A stretch of DNA of 64,000 nucleotides from Microvirga terrae (GCF_013307435.2 NZ_CP102845.1:4569501-4633500); one strand, 5' to 3'; numbered from the stretch's first letter, positions 25,831-34,415 are shown. Notes: generated by a model from the sequence alone, not told the origin. Numbers and translations are program-made.

Positions 25831-26241
25831 ATGACTGCATCGTCGCTCAGCTTCAAGCTGGCTGTACTCTTCGTCATCGCCGGCATGGCGATGGGGATCG
25901 GGATGGCGGCTTCCCAGGATCATTCGATCATGCCGGCCCACGCGCATCTCAACCTGCTCGGCTGGGTGTCGCTGTTCCTCTTCGGCATCTATTACGAGCG
26001 TCGTCCCGCGCTCGACAGAAGCCGCCTCGCCATGATCCAAGTGGTTGTCTGGTCGATCGGCACGGTCATCCTGACGGTCGCGGTCGCCGCGCTTCATCTC
26101 GGCTATACGGCGTTCGATCCGGTTGCCGCGCTCGCTTCCCTGATCGTCCTGGCTGCGATGATGCTGTTCGCCTATTTCGTCTTCAGGCCGGCGCGGGACA
26201 TCGCTGCGTCGCCGACAGCCCGCCTGACGCCTGCCGAGTGA
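25831..26241 (+). CDS. four-helix membrane protein resembling an oxidase subunit I fragment
   Basis: The 136-residue product has four predicted transmembrane helices (about residues 8-28, 42-56, 68-90 and 97-117). The PAHAHLNLLGWVSLFLFGIYY segment carries two histidines and resembles the helix II region of cbb3-type heme-copper oxidase subunit I and of NnrS-like proteins; short proteins of this kind are often annotated as cytochrome c oxidase-like. Whether it binds heme is unknown. AGGAGG precedes the ATG. It stands alone with no oxidase subunits nearby, behind an AT-rich region containing a palindrome. Confidence 0.7.
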   Translation: MTASSLSFKLAVLFVIAGMAMGIGMAASQDHSIMPAHAHLNLLGWVSLFLFGIYYERRPALDRSRLAMIQVVVWSIGTVILTVAVAALHLGYTAFDPVAALASLIVLAAMMLFAYFVFRPARDIAASPTARLTPAE

Positions 26242-26352
26242 CAGCATGCCGAAGGGCAGCCCCTGCTGCCCCGCATTCACCGCGGCGGTGACCCACACGC
26301 CTTCGCGCCTGCGGAATTCCAGCTCGGCGCGGGCGCTCGATTGGCCGTGTCC

Positions 26353-26384
26353 AGAAAAGAGAAAGCCCCGCTCTTGGCGGGGCT
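26353..26384 (-). terminator. tRNA-Glu terminator
   Basis: On the minus strand an 8-bp stem (AGCCCCGC and GCGGGGCT) with a CAAGA loop is followed by TTCTCTTTTCT, 15 bp after the tRNA CCA end. Confidence 0.82.
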
Positions 26385-26399
26385 GTCCTATCGAACCTT

Positions 26400-26475
26400 T
26401 GGCGCTCCCTAGGGGACTCGAACCCCTGTTTTCGCCGTGAGAGGGCGACGTCCTAGACCGCTAGACGAAGGGAGC
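26400..26475 (-). tRNA. tRNA-Glu (anticodon CTC)
   Basis: The minus strand folds as a full cloverleaf: acceptor stem GCTCCCT with AGGGAGC, an anticodon stem CGCC/GGCG around loop CTCTCAC giving anticodon CTC, and a T arm with GGTTCGAGTCC. G is the discriminator base and the 3' CCA is encoded. CTC reads GAG, a frequent glutamate codon in this GC-rich genome. A promoter at 26496-26523 and a terminator at 26353-26384 frame it as a single-gene unit. Confidence 0.95.
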
Positions 26476-26495
26476 TAGCAAGGTTGAGGCCGCTC

Positions 26496-26523
26496 GTATA
26501 ACCACCCTTCCGAATCCCTTCAA
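26496..26523 (-). promoter_or_regulatory. tRNA-Glu promoter
   Basis: On the minus strand TTGAAG (26518-26523) and TTATAC (26496-26501) are separated by 16 bp and lie 20 bp before the mature tRNA 5' end, a normal spacing for a tRNA promoter. Confidence 0.65.
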
Positions 26524-26570
26524 GCCCTTTTGCTGAAAAAAGCGAACGGCTCAGATCAAATGAGGATGCG

Positions 26571-27569
26571 GTGAACGGCGCGACGCGACAGGAATGGCTT
26601 CTGGAACACGACATGACGGCGGATCGGCTCGACCGCGTGCTGACACGCCTGCAGGCGGATCTGTCACGAAGCCGCGTCCAGGCTCTCATTCGGGACGGGC
26701 AGGTCACCATCGACGACGTGCCGGTCCTCGATCCGAACCGGAAGGTTGCCGGCGGCATCCGGATCACCCTGACCGTGCCGCCGCCCGTCCCGGCCGAACC
26801 TGCCGGCGAGGCGATCGATCTCACCATCGTCTACGAGGACGACGACTTGATCGTCATCGACAAGCCCTCCGGGCTCGTCGTGCATCCGGCCGCCGGGCAC
26901 GATTCCGGCACCCTGGTGAACGCCCTCATCGCCCATTGCGGCGAGAGCCTCTCAGGCATCGGAGGTGTGAAGCGGCCCGGGATCGTTCATCGCCTCGACA
27001 AGGACACCTCAGGCCTGCTGGTGGTCGCCAAGAACGATCTCGCCCACCAGGCGCTGGCGGCGCAGTTCGCCGATCACGGCCGCACGGGTCCCTTGGAACG
27101 GGCCTATCTGGCGATCCTCTGGGGCGTGCCCGAGCGCCGGCGAGGAACCGTCGACGCACCGCTCGCTCGCAGCACCCACAATCGAGAGAAGATCGTCGTG
27201 GTGGGCGAGGACCGTGGCCGTTATGCGATCACCCATTACGAGGTGCTGGAAGGACTGCCCCCGGACCAGCCTCTCGCGAGCCTCGTCCGCTGCGAACTGG
27301 AGACGGGGCGTACGCATCAGATCCGGGTCCACATGGCCCATCTCGGCCATCCGCTTCTGGGGGATGCAACCTACGGGTCCGGCTTCAAGACCAAGGCGAA
27401 CCGGCTCTCCGGCGCACAGAAGGAGGCGCTCGATGCCCTGAATCGGCAGGCCCTGCATGCCGCCATCCTCGGGTTCGAACATCCGCGCAGCGGGGAATTC
27501 TTACGCTTCGAGAGCCCTCTCCCGTCGGACATGGCGGCACTTCTGGAAGCTTTGCGGGCTGAAATTTAG
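26571..27569 (+). CDS. rluD: RluA/RluD-family pseudouridine synthase
   Basis: This 332-residue enzyme isomerises uridines in large-subunit rRNA; RluD acts on helix 69 of 23S rRNA. An S4 RNA-binding domain covers about residues 16-75 (RLDRVLTRLQADLSRSRVQALIRDG), and the catalytic domain follows with HRLDKDTSGL at 140-149 containing the active-site Asp. RTHQIRVHMAHLGHPLLGD near 250 is the second family motif. The S4 domain and length favour RluD over RluA or RluC. It starts at GTG with GAGG upstream. Confidence 0.9.
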   Translation: MNGATRQEWLLEHDMTADRLDRVLTRLQADLSRSRVQALIRDGQVTIDDVPVLDPNRKVAGGIRITLTVPPPVPAEPAGEAIDLTIVYEDDDLIVIDKPSGLVVHPAAGHDSGTLVNALIAHCGESLSGIGGVKRPGIVHRLDKDTSGLLVVAKNDLAHQALAAQFADHGRTGPLERAYLAILWGVPERRRGTVDAPLARSTHNREKIVVVGEDRGRYAITHYEVLEGLPPDQPLASLVRCELETGRTHQIRVHMAHLGHPLLGDATYGSGFKTKANRLSGAQKEALDALNRQALHAAILGFEHPRSGEFLRFESPLPSDMAALLEALRAEI

Positions 27570-27687
27570 CGTCAATCGGTCGCAAAATGACGTCACGCTG
27601 GCACCCTTGCGACTCTGGAGCGTTCACCACGTCTTGAAGCCTGATGCCTCTATTCGGACAACGTTGAACCGCTTATATAGGGGGTTA

Positions 27688-27716
27688 GGGCGGCCGGCCT
27701 CGGAGGGGGGCCGCCC
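27688..27716 (+). promoter_or_regulatory. hairpin in the rpoH 5' leader
   Basis: Arms GGGCGGCC and GGCCGCCC enclose a 13-base loop, ending 41 bp before the rpoH start codon. No T-run follows, so it is not a terminator. A role in heat-responsive translation is possible but untested. Confidence 0.4.
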
Positions 27717-27757
27717 CAGGCTTGCCTCATGGTGAGGGAGCCAAAGGAGGAGAAGAT

Positions 27758-28648
27758 ATGGCTGCAGCGCTTCCGGTGCTTGCCAATGAAGGGGGCCTTT
27801 CGCGCTATCTCGACGAGATCCGTCGCTTCCCCATGCTTGAGCCGCATGAGGAATACATGCTCGCCAAACGCTGGCGCGAGCATGGAGATCGCGAAGCGGC
27901 CCATAAGCTCGTGACGTCCCACCTGCGCCTGGTCGCCAAGATCGCCATGGGCTATCGCGGCTATGGCCTGCCGATCGGCGAGGTCGTGTCGGAAGGCAAT
28001 GTCGGTCTGATGCAGGCCGTCAAACGCTTCGAACCCGACAAGGGCTTCCGCCTCGCCACCTATGCCATGTGGTGGATCAAAGCGGCGATTCAAGAATACA
28101 TCCTGCGTTCCTGGTCCCTCGTGAAGATGGGCACCACGGCGAACCAGAAGAAGCTGTTCTTCAACCTGCGCAAGGCGAAGGGCCGGATCTCCGCATTCGA
28201 GGAAGGCGATCTTCGCCCCGACCATGTCAAGCAGATCGCAACCCAGCTCGGGGTGACCGAGCAGGACGTGGTGGACATGAACCGCCGCCTCGGCGGTGAC
28301 GCCTCCCTCAACGCGCCCCTGCGTGACGAGGGTGAAGGCGGCGGCGAATGGCAGGATTGGCTCGTCGACACCAGTCAGAGCCAGGAACAGGTGCTCGTCG
28401 AGGAGGAGGAAGGCCAGAACAGGCTGACCGCCCTGCGTTCGGCGCTCTCCGTGCTCAATCCACGCGAGCGCCGCATCTTCGAAGCGCGCCGTCTTTCGGA
28501 TGATCCAATTACGCTCGAGGAGCTCTCCACCGAGTTCGGCGTCTCCCGCGAGCGCGTCCGCCAGATCGAGGTCCGCGCCTTCGAGAAGATCCAGGAAGCG
28601 GTCAAGAAGAACCTGACCCAGATCGAGACCTCGTCGGCCGACGCATAA
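27758..28648 (+). CDS. rpoH: heat-shock sigma factor RpoH (sigma32)
   Basis: The 296-residue product is a group 3 sigma factor. Region 2 includes LVTSHLRLVAKIAMGYRGYGLP near residue 50 and the RpoH box QKKLFFNLRKAK near 130, which is diagnostic of sigma32. Region 4 contains the helix-turn-helix LEELSTEFGVSRERVRQIEVRAF near 255. The ATG at 27758 has AGGAGG seven to twelve bases upstream and begins MAAALPVLANEGGL. The leader carries a GC hairpin. A perfect terminator follows. Many Rhizobiales have two rpoH copies; only one is in this window. Confidence 0.96.
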   Translation: MAAALPVLANEGGLSRYLDEIRRFPMLEPHEEYMLAKRWREHGDREAAHKLVTSHLRLVAKIAMGYRGYGLPIGEVVSEGNVGLMQAVKRFEPDKGFRLATYAMWWIKAAIQEYILRSWSLVKMGTTANQKKLFFNLRKAKGRISAFEEGDLRPDHVKQIATQLGVTEQDVVDMNRRLGGDASLNAPLRDEGEGGGEWQDWLVDTSQSQEQVLVEEEEGQNRLTALRSALSVLNPRERRIFEARRLSDDPITLEELSTEFGVSRERVRQIEVRAFEKIQEAVKKNLTQIETSSADA

Positions 28649-28670
28649 GCCGGCTGGCGACGAAACCATG

Positions 28671-28701
28671 AAAAAAGCCGCGCAGCGAGCGCGGCTTTTT
28701 T
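28671..28701. terminator. bidirectional terminator between rpoH and a convergent gene
   Basis: A perfect 13-bp inverted repeat (AAAAAAGCCGCGC and GCGCGGCTTTTTT) with a five-base loop carries a T-run in both reading directions, suiting the convergent genes on either side. Confidence 0.92.
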
Positions 28702-28722
28702 GCTGTCAGGAGCAGGGTTGCC

Positions 28723-29910
28723 CTACTGCCATTGGTTGAAGGCGTCGTTGAGGATCTGGCTGCCGGAGCCGCCTTTCTCGAAGCTCAGGATCGCGCGCTG
28801 ACCGGACACCATCCGGACCGGCAGGTCGATCCAGTTGCGGCGAACGAACAGCTGGGTGTTGCGCGCCACGTCGACCTGCAGGTTCGACAGCCCGATCAGG
28901 AACAGATTCTCGCGCACGGGCACCGGCAGCCCGGCGACCGGGGTTCCGCGCGCGGCTTCCTCATCCTTGAACTGGAGCAGCCCGACATCCCGGATGACGC
29001 GGTTCACGTCGCCTTCGCGGGTCGTGAAGGTGAGTTCGACCGTATGAGAGGCGGGCAGTGTCGCGTCGAGGTTGCGCCTCAAGACCATGCGCATCGTCAA
29101 CCCGGCCTCGGGCACCTCGATCAGGGCGCTGACCGCTTTCTCGAGCGGCTGCCCCTGACCGGGATTCACGTCCTCAAGACGCCATGTCACGCGCCCGACC
29201 TGCGCCTTGGGGGTCTGCGGATTGGACGGATCCTCCTCGTAGAAGACCGCACGCTGCACCACGCCGGTCTCCTGGCGGGGCGCCGAGGCGGGAGCGGTCG
29301 TCGAAGGAGCCTGTCCGCCGACCCGCTCGTTGATCTTGGAATCGGCCGGGGCCGGCTGGGGCGCCGTCGCGACGGGGGCCTCGGGCGCGAGATCCTCGGG
29401 CTTGTCGCGCCATAGGAACGCGAAGGCCGCGATGGCCGCGATCACGAGAGCGAGCACCGAGCCGAAGATGATCGTCCGGCGCCGTCCCTTGCCCTGCATG
29501 GCCGGATGAGGGCGGCTGTCGATCTTGGGACGGGCTACGGCCGGCTCCGCATAGGCGTCCGCGGCCCCCTCGTCGGCGGCAGCCTGAGGGGCGGGAGCCC
29601 GGAGGCCGTGAACGGAACCTGAGCTCCGGGTCTCCTCCGGCCCCGCCCGGTCGCGAGCCGGCGCAGGCGGGAAGGGATCGGGATCGAACCCTGCGGCAGG
29701 TACGACGTAATCCGCCTCGACCCGGTCGATCGCCTCGTCGAGAGAGCGGCCCTCCTGCTGGATCTCCGTCTCGCTCAGAGGCGGATTGAGCGAACGCAGC
29801 TGGGCGATCAGAGCCGTGCGGGCGCGCTCGTAGACGGCGCGCCGCTTGTCGGGCGTCTGCTCGGGCAAGCCTTCGACGGCTCGTGCGATGAGAGGGTAAT
29901 AATCTGCCAT
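28723..29910 (-). CDS. hypothetical single-pass membrane protein
   Basis: I do not recognise a named family. The 395-residue product has a helical N-terminal part (MADYYPLIARAVEGLP, to about residue 65), then a Pro/Ala/Asp-rich disordered region, one transmembrane helix near 150-170 (SVLALVIAAIAAFAFLW), a second Pro/Ala-rich stretch, and a folded domain of about 170 residues at the C-terminus containing FYEEDPSNPQ and TFTTREGDVNRVIRDVG. The topology places that domain in the periplasm. The ATG at 29910 has AGAGAGAA upstream. It follows purA after 34 bp and likely shares its transcript. Confidence 0.75.
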   Translation of the reverse strand: MADYYPLIARAVEGLPEQTPDKRRAVYERARTALIAQLRSLNPPLSETEIQQEGRSLDEAIDRVEADYVVPAAGFDPDPFPPAPARDRAGPEETRSSGSVHGLRAPAPQAAADEGAADAYAEPAVARPKIDSRPHPAMQGKGRRRTIIFGSVLALVIAAIAAFAFLWRDKPEDLAPEAPVATAPQPAPADSKINERVGGQAPSTTAPASAPRQETGVVQRAVFYEEDPSNPQTPKAQVGRVTWRLEDVNPGQGQPLEKAVSALIEVPEAGLTMRMVLRRNLDATLPASHTVELTFTTREGDVNRVIRDVGLLQFKDEEAARGTPVAGLPVPVRENLFLIGLSNLQVDVARNTQLFVRRNWIDLPVRMVSGQRAILSFEKGGSGSQILNDAFNQWQ

Positions 29911-29944
29911 TTCTCTCTGGGAATGACCCGCCGTGGCTCCGTCG

Positions 29945-31237
29945 TCAACCCTCAAAGGGGTTCTTCATGAGGATTGTGTCGTCACGCTCCGGCGAGGTGG
30001 AGAGCACCGCGACGGGCGCTCCGATCAGTTCCTCGACGCGGCGAACATACTTGATGGCCTGTGCCGGAAGGTCAGCCCAGGAGCGTGCTCCTGCGGTCGA
30101 ACCGCTCCAGCCTTCGATCTCTTCGTAGATGGGCTCGACGCGGGCCTGCGCGCCCTGGCTCGCCGGGAAGTAGTCGATGGTCTCGCCGTCGAGCCTGTAG
30201 CCGACGCCGATCTTGATGGTCTCGAAGCCGTCGAGGATGTCGAGCTTGGTGAGCGCGATGCCGTCGATGCCGGAGGTGCGCACCGTCTGGCGCACCAGGG
30301 TGGCATCGAACCAGCCGCAGCGGCGCTTGCGGCCCGTGACCACGCCGAATTCCTTGCCCTTCTGGCCGATCATCTCGCCGATCTCGTCGAACAGCTCGGT
30401 CGGGAACGGCCCCTCGCCGACGCGGGTCGTATAGGCCTTGGCGATGCCGAGCACGTAGCCGACGCCGCCCGGCCCGAGGCCCGAGCCGGTCGCCGCCTGG
30501 CCGGCCACCGTGTTGGACGACGTGACGAAGGGATAGGTGCCGTGATCCACGTCGAGCAGCGCGCCCTGCGCGCCTTCGAACAGGATGCGCTTGCCGGCCC
30601 GCCGCTCCTCGTCGAGCAGGCGCCATACGGCGTCCATGTAGGGCAGCACCTTCGGGGCCACGGAGGCCAATTCCTCGTAGATCGCCTTCGGCTCGAACTC
30701 ATCGAGGCCGAAGCCGCGGCGAAGGGCGTTGTGGTGGGTGAGCAGCCGCTCGATCTTCTCGGGCAGAGCCGAGAGATCGGCGAGGTCCATGAGGCGGATG
30801 GCGCGGCGGCCGACCTTGTCCTCGTAGGCCGGACCGATGCCGCGCTTGGTGGTGCCGATCTTCGTGCCGGCGCTGCCGCTCTCGCGCAGGGCGTCGAGCT
30901 CGCGATGGATCGAGAGGATCAGCGTGGCGTTCTCGGCCACGCGCAGGGACTCGCGGGTGATCGAGACGCCCTGCTCGGCGAGGCGCTCCACCTCTCCGGC
31001 GAGCGCATGCGGATCGAGAACCACGCCGTTGCCGATGACGGAAAGCTTGCCCGGGCGCACGACCCCGGAGGGCAGCAGCGAGAGCTTGTACACCTTGTCG
31101 CCGATCACGAGGGTATGGCCGGCATTGTGCCCGCCCTGGAACCGCACGACCACGTCCGCCTGTTCGGACAACCAGTCGACGATCTTGCCCTTGCCTTCGT
31201 CGCCCCACTGGGCGCCCACGACAACCACGTTCGCCAT
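29945..31237 (-). CDS. purA: adenylosuccinate synthetase
   Basis: The 430-residue enzyme joins IMP and aspartate using GTP, the first committed step to AMP. The N-terminal [14 protein letters not shown] motif (residues 8-21) holds the catalytic Asp, and the GHNAGHTLV motif near residue 38 holds the catalytic His. The IMP site [17 protein letters not shown] near 130 and the Thr/Arg motifs near 300 ([12 protein letters not shown]) are all present. A terminator-like hairpin lies 16-45 bp upstream of the ATG on the same strand, so transcription into purA may be attenuated. Confidence 0.97.
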   Translation of the reverse strand: MANVVVVGAQWGDEGKGKIVDWLSEQADVVVRFQGGHNAGHTLVIGDKVYKLSLLPSGVVRPGKLSVIGNGVVLDPHALAGEVERLAEQGVSITRESLRVAENATLILSIHRELDALRESGSAGTKIGTTKRGIGPAYEDKVGRRAIRLMDLADLSALPEKIERLLTHHNALRRGFGLDEFEPKAIYEELASVAPKVLPYMDAVWRLLDEERRAGKRILFEGAQGALLDVDHGTYPFVTSSNTVAGQAATGSGLGPGGVGYVLGIAKAYTTRVGEGPFPTELFDEIGEMIGQKGKEFGVVTGRKRRCGWFDATLVRQTVRTSGIDGIALTKLDILDGFETIKIGVGYRLDGETIDYFPASQGAQARVEPIYEEIEGWSGSTAGARSWADLPAQAIKYVRRVEELIGAPVAVLSTSPERDDTILMKNPFEG

Positions 31238-31253
31238 CGCTCAATGCCTCACA

Positions 31254-31282
31254 CAAAAAAACCCCGGCGCAAGGCCAGGGTT
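31254..31282 (-). terminator. terminator-like hairpin in the purA leader
   Basis: On the minus strand a 9-bp stem (AACCCTGGC and GCCGGGGTT, one G-T pair) with a CTTGC loop runs into TTTTTTT. It ends 16 bp before the purA start codon and no other minus-strand gene precedes it for 1 kb. Confidence 0.75.
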
Positions 31283-31513
31283 GGGTCAAAAACCTTGCAA
31301 ACCCTCATGGTGGATCGCGCGCCTCAGGTCAAGGCGGAATGCGCCTCGATTCCGCCATCATAGGAGCCCTGCGCGGCGGGAATATGATTTTGCATCGAGC
31401 CGCGATCGCCTGGAGGTCGATGGGCGGATCCCCTTTCCTGCATTGCCGGGCGTGTGCCGATGCTGCGAGGCGCGGGGCCTGTCGGATTGGAGTGGCGGGT
31501 CCTGACACCCCCT

Positions 31514-31600
31514 CCGACATCACCGGCTCTGTGCTGGTGATCTCGATTGGTTGGAACGCCGCGTCTCACCGGATCGGGATGGCCCGTCCTGATCCTCTCC
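31514..31600. repeat. intergenic palindrome, family 1 (degenerate copy)
   Basis: The left hairpin (CACCGGCTCTGTGCTGGTGA) and the CTCACCGGATCGGGATGGCC segment are present, but the right half has decayed. It lies head-to-tail with the next copy. Confidence 0.7.
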
Positions 31601-31692
31601 CGTCATCACCGGGCTTGTCCCGGTGATCTCGCCTGTCTGAAGCGCCGGTGCCTCACCGGATCGGGATGGCCGGCACAGGGCCGGCCATGACG
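31601..31692. repeat. intergenic palindrome, family 1 (full copy)
   Basis: A full copy running from CGTCATCACCGGG to CCGGCCATGACG with both internal hairpins and the CCTCACCGGATCGGGAT segment. Confidence 0.85.
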
Positions 31693-32028
31693 TGGCAGGG
31701 TCGGATGACGGAGGAGCGTCGCGCTGCGGTGCCGGTTTGTGATCTGTGGTGATGTCAAAGAGCCAGCACCTGCGGGCCCGCAGCTTGCGCTGCGAGCCTT
31801 CAGGATGATCGAGGGTGGCGCGAGTGGCAGCCCGGCTCGATGTCTGAGGTGATAAGCGAGAGCCAAGCTGCTCGTCGCGCACGGTTCTTTTCAGGCGGAC
31901 CAGCTGGGCAGAGCCCAAGGTCGGCCTCCTGCGCGCCCAGGGGTGCGAAGCCTGTCGCAGGACCGTGCCGGCTCCCACACTTGCGACGCCTCGCGAGCGC
32001 GCCCCTCGAAGGAACCGATCTGCGCCAT

Positions 32029-32058
32029 GATATAGCTTAGCTTGGCACCGCCTGTCAA
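32029..32058 (-). promoter_or_regulatory. orphan sigma70-type promoter
   Basis: On the minus strand a perfect TTGACA (32053-32058) and TATATC (32029-32034) are separated by 18 bp. An ATG at 32028 opens a 45-codon frame starting MAQIGSF, like DUF736 proteins, but the similarity stops there. The product may be a decayed gene or an untranslated RNA. Confidence 0.5.
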
Positions 32059-32096
32059 GAACAAAGTGAGAACACATCGTTGCGCAGACCCTGCCA

Positions 32097-32186
32097 CGTC
32101 ATCACCGGCCCTGTGCCGGTGATCCCGATCCGGGAAGCGACGCGCCTCACCGCATCGGGATGGCCGGGACAGGCCCGGCCATGACG
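32097..32186. repeat. intergenic palindrome, family 1 (full copy)
   Basis: A clean 90-bp copy. CGTCATCACCGGCC and GGCCATGACG form the outer arms, with CCCGAT and ATCGGGAT as inner arms. Confidence 0.87.
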
Positions 32187-32310
32187 GGGAGAGTGGAATG
32201 ACGGGCGGAGGGTGGCCGACACAGGTGGGTGCCAGCACGGACGGAGGGTGGCGAGGAAGGGCGGAAGGTGGCGAGACGAAGGGACGGCACCGTGAGAGCA
32301 GGCCCTCCCG

Positions 32311-33183
32311 TCAGGCCCGTCCGCGGGCGCTCTTTGCCGTCTTCACCCGATGCTCGATGAAGTTGCGGATCTCGCGGACGCGACGCTGGGGGTCGAGCAC
32401 CTCCGCGTCGATGCCGTGCCGCCAGGCGAGATCGAAGCGGGTCGGGTCCCGGTCGAGGGCCGCCAGGTCCTGCGTATACGCGACGGCGTCCTCGGTCGTG
32501 CGGCAGAAGCCCTCCGTCACGAGCATATCGGTCCGGCGGCCCAGGATGGCCGCGAGCTCGCCCAGGGAAAACTCGGGATGATACTGCACGCCCCAGAACA
32601 CGCCCCCGTCCTGGCGGATCTCGGCGGCCTGCACCGGCGAGATCGCATTGCCGGCGAGCACCGTGCAGTCGCCCGGCAGGGCCGTCACCATGTCGAGGTG
32701 GATGGCCGGCGCGTCGAAGGCCGGGGGGCGGCCGTCGAGCATCGGATGGCCCTGGCCGGCCTCGGTCCGGGTGATCTTGCGGGCGACACCCACCTCGCGC
32801 CCGAGCGGGTTGGGCCGCACGTCCCCGTCTGCCGCGACGGCCGCCACCTGCAGGCCCCAGCAGGAGCCGAAGGACGGGGTGCGGGAGGCGTAGACCGCCC
32901 GCATCAGGTCGATCTGGCGCAGGATATCGGGGGTGCGGTCATAGATGTTGAGATGCGAACCGGTGAGCACGATGCCGTCATAGGATTCGAGCCCGGCCGC
33001 ATCCGGCAGGTTCGCGCCTTCGTCCGTCGGGAAAGCGATGTCGCAGACGGCCTCCCGGTCGATGCCCTGGATCACGTCCGCATAGGATTCCGACAGCGTG
33101 AGTCCATAGGCTTGCCTGTGGGCCTGCCTTGCACCCCGCGTATTGCCCTCAACCACCAGAAACCGTAAGGCCATGCGTGTCAT
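32311..33183 (-). CDS. class I glutamine amidotransferase (GMP synthase-like)
   Basis: This 290-residue stand-alone GATase resembles the glutaminase domain of GMP synthase. The nucleophile is Cys108 in FGSCWGLQ and the catalytic pair is His202 and Glu204 in VQYHPEFS. The oxyanion-loop motif VLTGSH is near residue 73. The protein lacks the synthetase domain, so it must either work with a partner or act on gamma-glutamyl substrates. The start is ambiguous between ATG 33183 (GAGGAG three bases away) and ATG 33174. The gene stands alone behind the repeat-rich kilobase, and its upstream neighbour is divergent. Confidence 0.88.
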   Translation of the reverse strand: MTRMALRFLVVEGNTRGARQAHRQAYGLTLSESYADVIQGIDREAVCDIAFPTDEGANLPDAAGLESYDGIVLTGSHLNIYDRTPDILRQIDLMRAVYASRTPSFGSCWGLQVAAVAADGDVRPNPLGREVGVARKITRTEAGQGHPMLDGRPPAFDAPAIHLDMVTALPGDCTVLAGNAISPVQAAEIRQDGGVFWGVQYHPEFSLGELAAILGRRTDMLVTEGFCRTTEDAVAYTQDLAALDRDPTRFDLAWRHGIDAEVLDPQRRVREIRNFIEHRVKTAKSARGRA

Positions 33184-33366
33184 CCGCTCCTCGTCATGCC
33201 GGTTTAGCCGAACGGCGCGCGGCGGCAAGGGCAATCGTACCGGACCCGAACGTCGAATCCGCTCTTGGGGTCGATCCGGTACGATCTTCATGGAGTCGGC
33301 GCATCGTCGGCCGCGCAGAAGTGGAGCCGCTTCTGCCCGCGAGGCGCCAGAGAGGTCCGGCCTCCG

Positions 33367-34272
33367 ATGAAATTACTGCATTCGCTCCGGCACGGGCTGT
33401 GGGGACAGGCCTACCTGCTGCTTGTCCTCACCACGCTCATGTGGGCCGGCAACGGCATCGCCGGCCGGCTCGCCATCGGGCAGGTCTCGCCCATGGTGCT
33501 CACCTGCCTGCGCTGGGTGGTCGTGGTGGCGATCCTGATGCCCCTCGTCGGGCGCCAGCTCGTGGCCGAGCGGGCGAAGTTCCGGGCGCGCTGGCTCTTC
33601 ACCCTGGTCATGGGTGTCTTCGGCTTCACCGCCTTCAACGCGCTCTTCTACGCCGCCGCCCATCACACCAGCGCCGTCAACCTCACCATCTTTCAGGGTT
33701 CGATCCCGGTCTTCGTGCTCATCGGCATGATCGTGGTCTTCCGCGCCCGGGTGATCCCGCTGCAGATCATCGGCATGGTCGTCACCCTGGTGGGCGTGAT
33801 CACCGTGTCGGTGAAGGCCGATTGGGAGATCCTGAAGGCGCTGGCGATCAATATCGGGGACGTGTGGATGCTCATCGCCTGCGTGTTCTATTCCGTCTAC
33901 ACGCTCGGCCTGCGCTACCGTCCGGAGATGCCGGGCCTCGTGTTCTTCGCCGCCATGGCCCTCGTGGCCTTCGCCAGCTCCCTGCCTCTGGTCGGCGTGG
34001 AGATGATCCAGGGCACGGCGCAGTTTCCGACCCCCAATGGATGGCTGATCCTGCTCTACGTCGCGCTCCTCCCCTCGCTGCTCTCGCAGATTTTCTTCAT
34101 CCGCGGCGTCGAGCTGATCGGCCCTGCGCGGGCGGGCCTCTTCGTCAACCTCGTGCCGGTCTTCGGCGCCCTGCTCGCGGTGGTCCTGCTCGGCGAACCT
34201 TTCGCCCTTTATCACGCGATCGGGCTGGCACTGGTGCTCGGCGGAATCGGGCTGGCGGAACGGCGGCGGTAG
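33367..34272 (+). CDS. EamA-family (DMT) transporter
   Basis: The 301-residue inner-membrane protein has ten hydrophobic segments in two EamA repeats (about residues 12-145 and 158-295). WAGNGIAGRLAIGQVSP near residue 23 is the typical first-repeat motif, and EPFALYHAIGLALVLGGI near 278 closes the second. The family exports amino acids, nucleosides or other metabolites; the substrate here cannot be told. The ATG at 33367 begins right before the first helix. It converges on purU, with a cluster of repeats in the gap. Confidence 0.88.
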   Translation: MKLLHSLRHGLWGQAYLLLVLTTLMWAGNGIAGRLAIGQVSPMVLTCLRWVVVVAILMPLVGRQLVAERAKFRARWLFTLVMGVFGFTAFNALFYAAAHHTSAVNLTIFQGSIPVFVLIGMIVVFRARVIPLQIIGMVVTLVGVITVSVKADWEILKALAINIGDVWMLIACVFYSVYTLGLRYRPEMPGLVFFAAMALVAFASSLPLVGVEMIQGTAQFPTPNGWLILLYVALLPSLLSQIFFIRGVELIGPARAGLFVNLVPVFGALLAVVLLGEPFALYHAIGLALVLGGIGLAERRR

Positions 34273-34326
34273 GGACGGAGTGCGGCAAGCCTTCCTGGCT
34301 ACGCTCACCCGCGATGCCAGCCTCCC

Positions 34327-34388
34327 CGTCATGGCCGGCCTCGGGCGCCTTTCTCATTGGGACCACCGGCACAGGGCCGGTGATGACG
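34327..34388. repeat. intergenic palindrome, family 1 (short copy)
   Basis: A 62-bp copy between the convergent EamA and purU genes. The CGTCATGGCCGG start and CACCGGCACAGGGCCGGTGA hairpin plus GATGACG end are present; the middle is shortened. Confidence 0.75.
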
Positions 34389-34415
34389 TGGGAGGTATGG
34401 TGACCTGCAGGACTG

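Larger units (their letters stand above)
31238..32310. other. gene-poor, repeat-rich kilobase
   Basis: This 1,073-bp stretch lies between purA and a glutamine amidotransferase gene, both on the minus strand. It holds the purA leader hairpin, an 8-bp-arm hairpin at 31333-31356, a weak TTGACC/CATGAG promoter at 31304-31332 facing purA, three family 1 palindromes, and an orphan promoter at 32029-32058. Short frames are open in several phases but none has family resemblance, a ribosome binding site and plausible composition together. I annotate no protein here. Confidence 0.6.

Noticed and set aside
31324..31626. Short plus- and minus-strand frames of 60-95 codons near the first family 1 repeats
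   Set aside because: They run into the palindromes, lack ribosome binding sites and have no plausible protein features.
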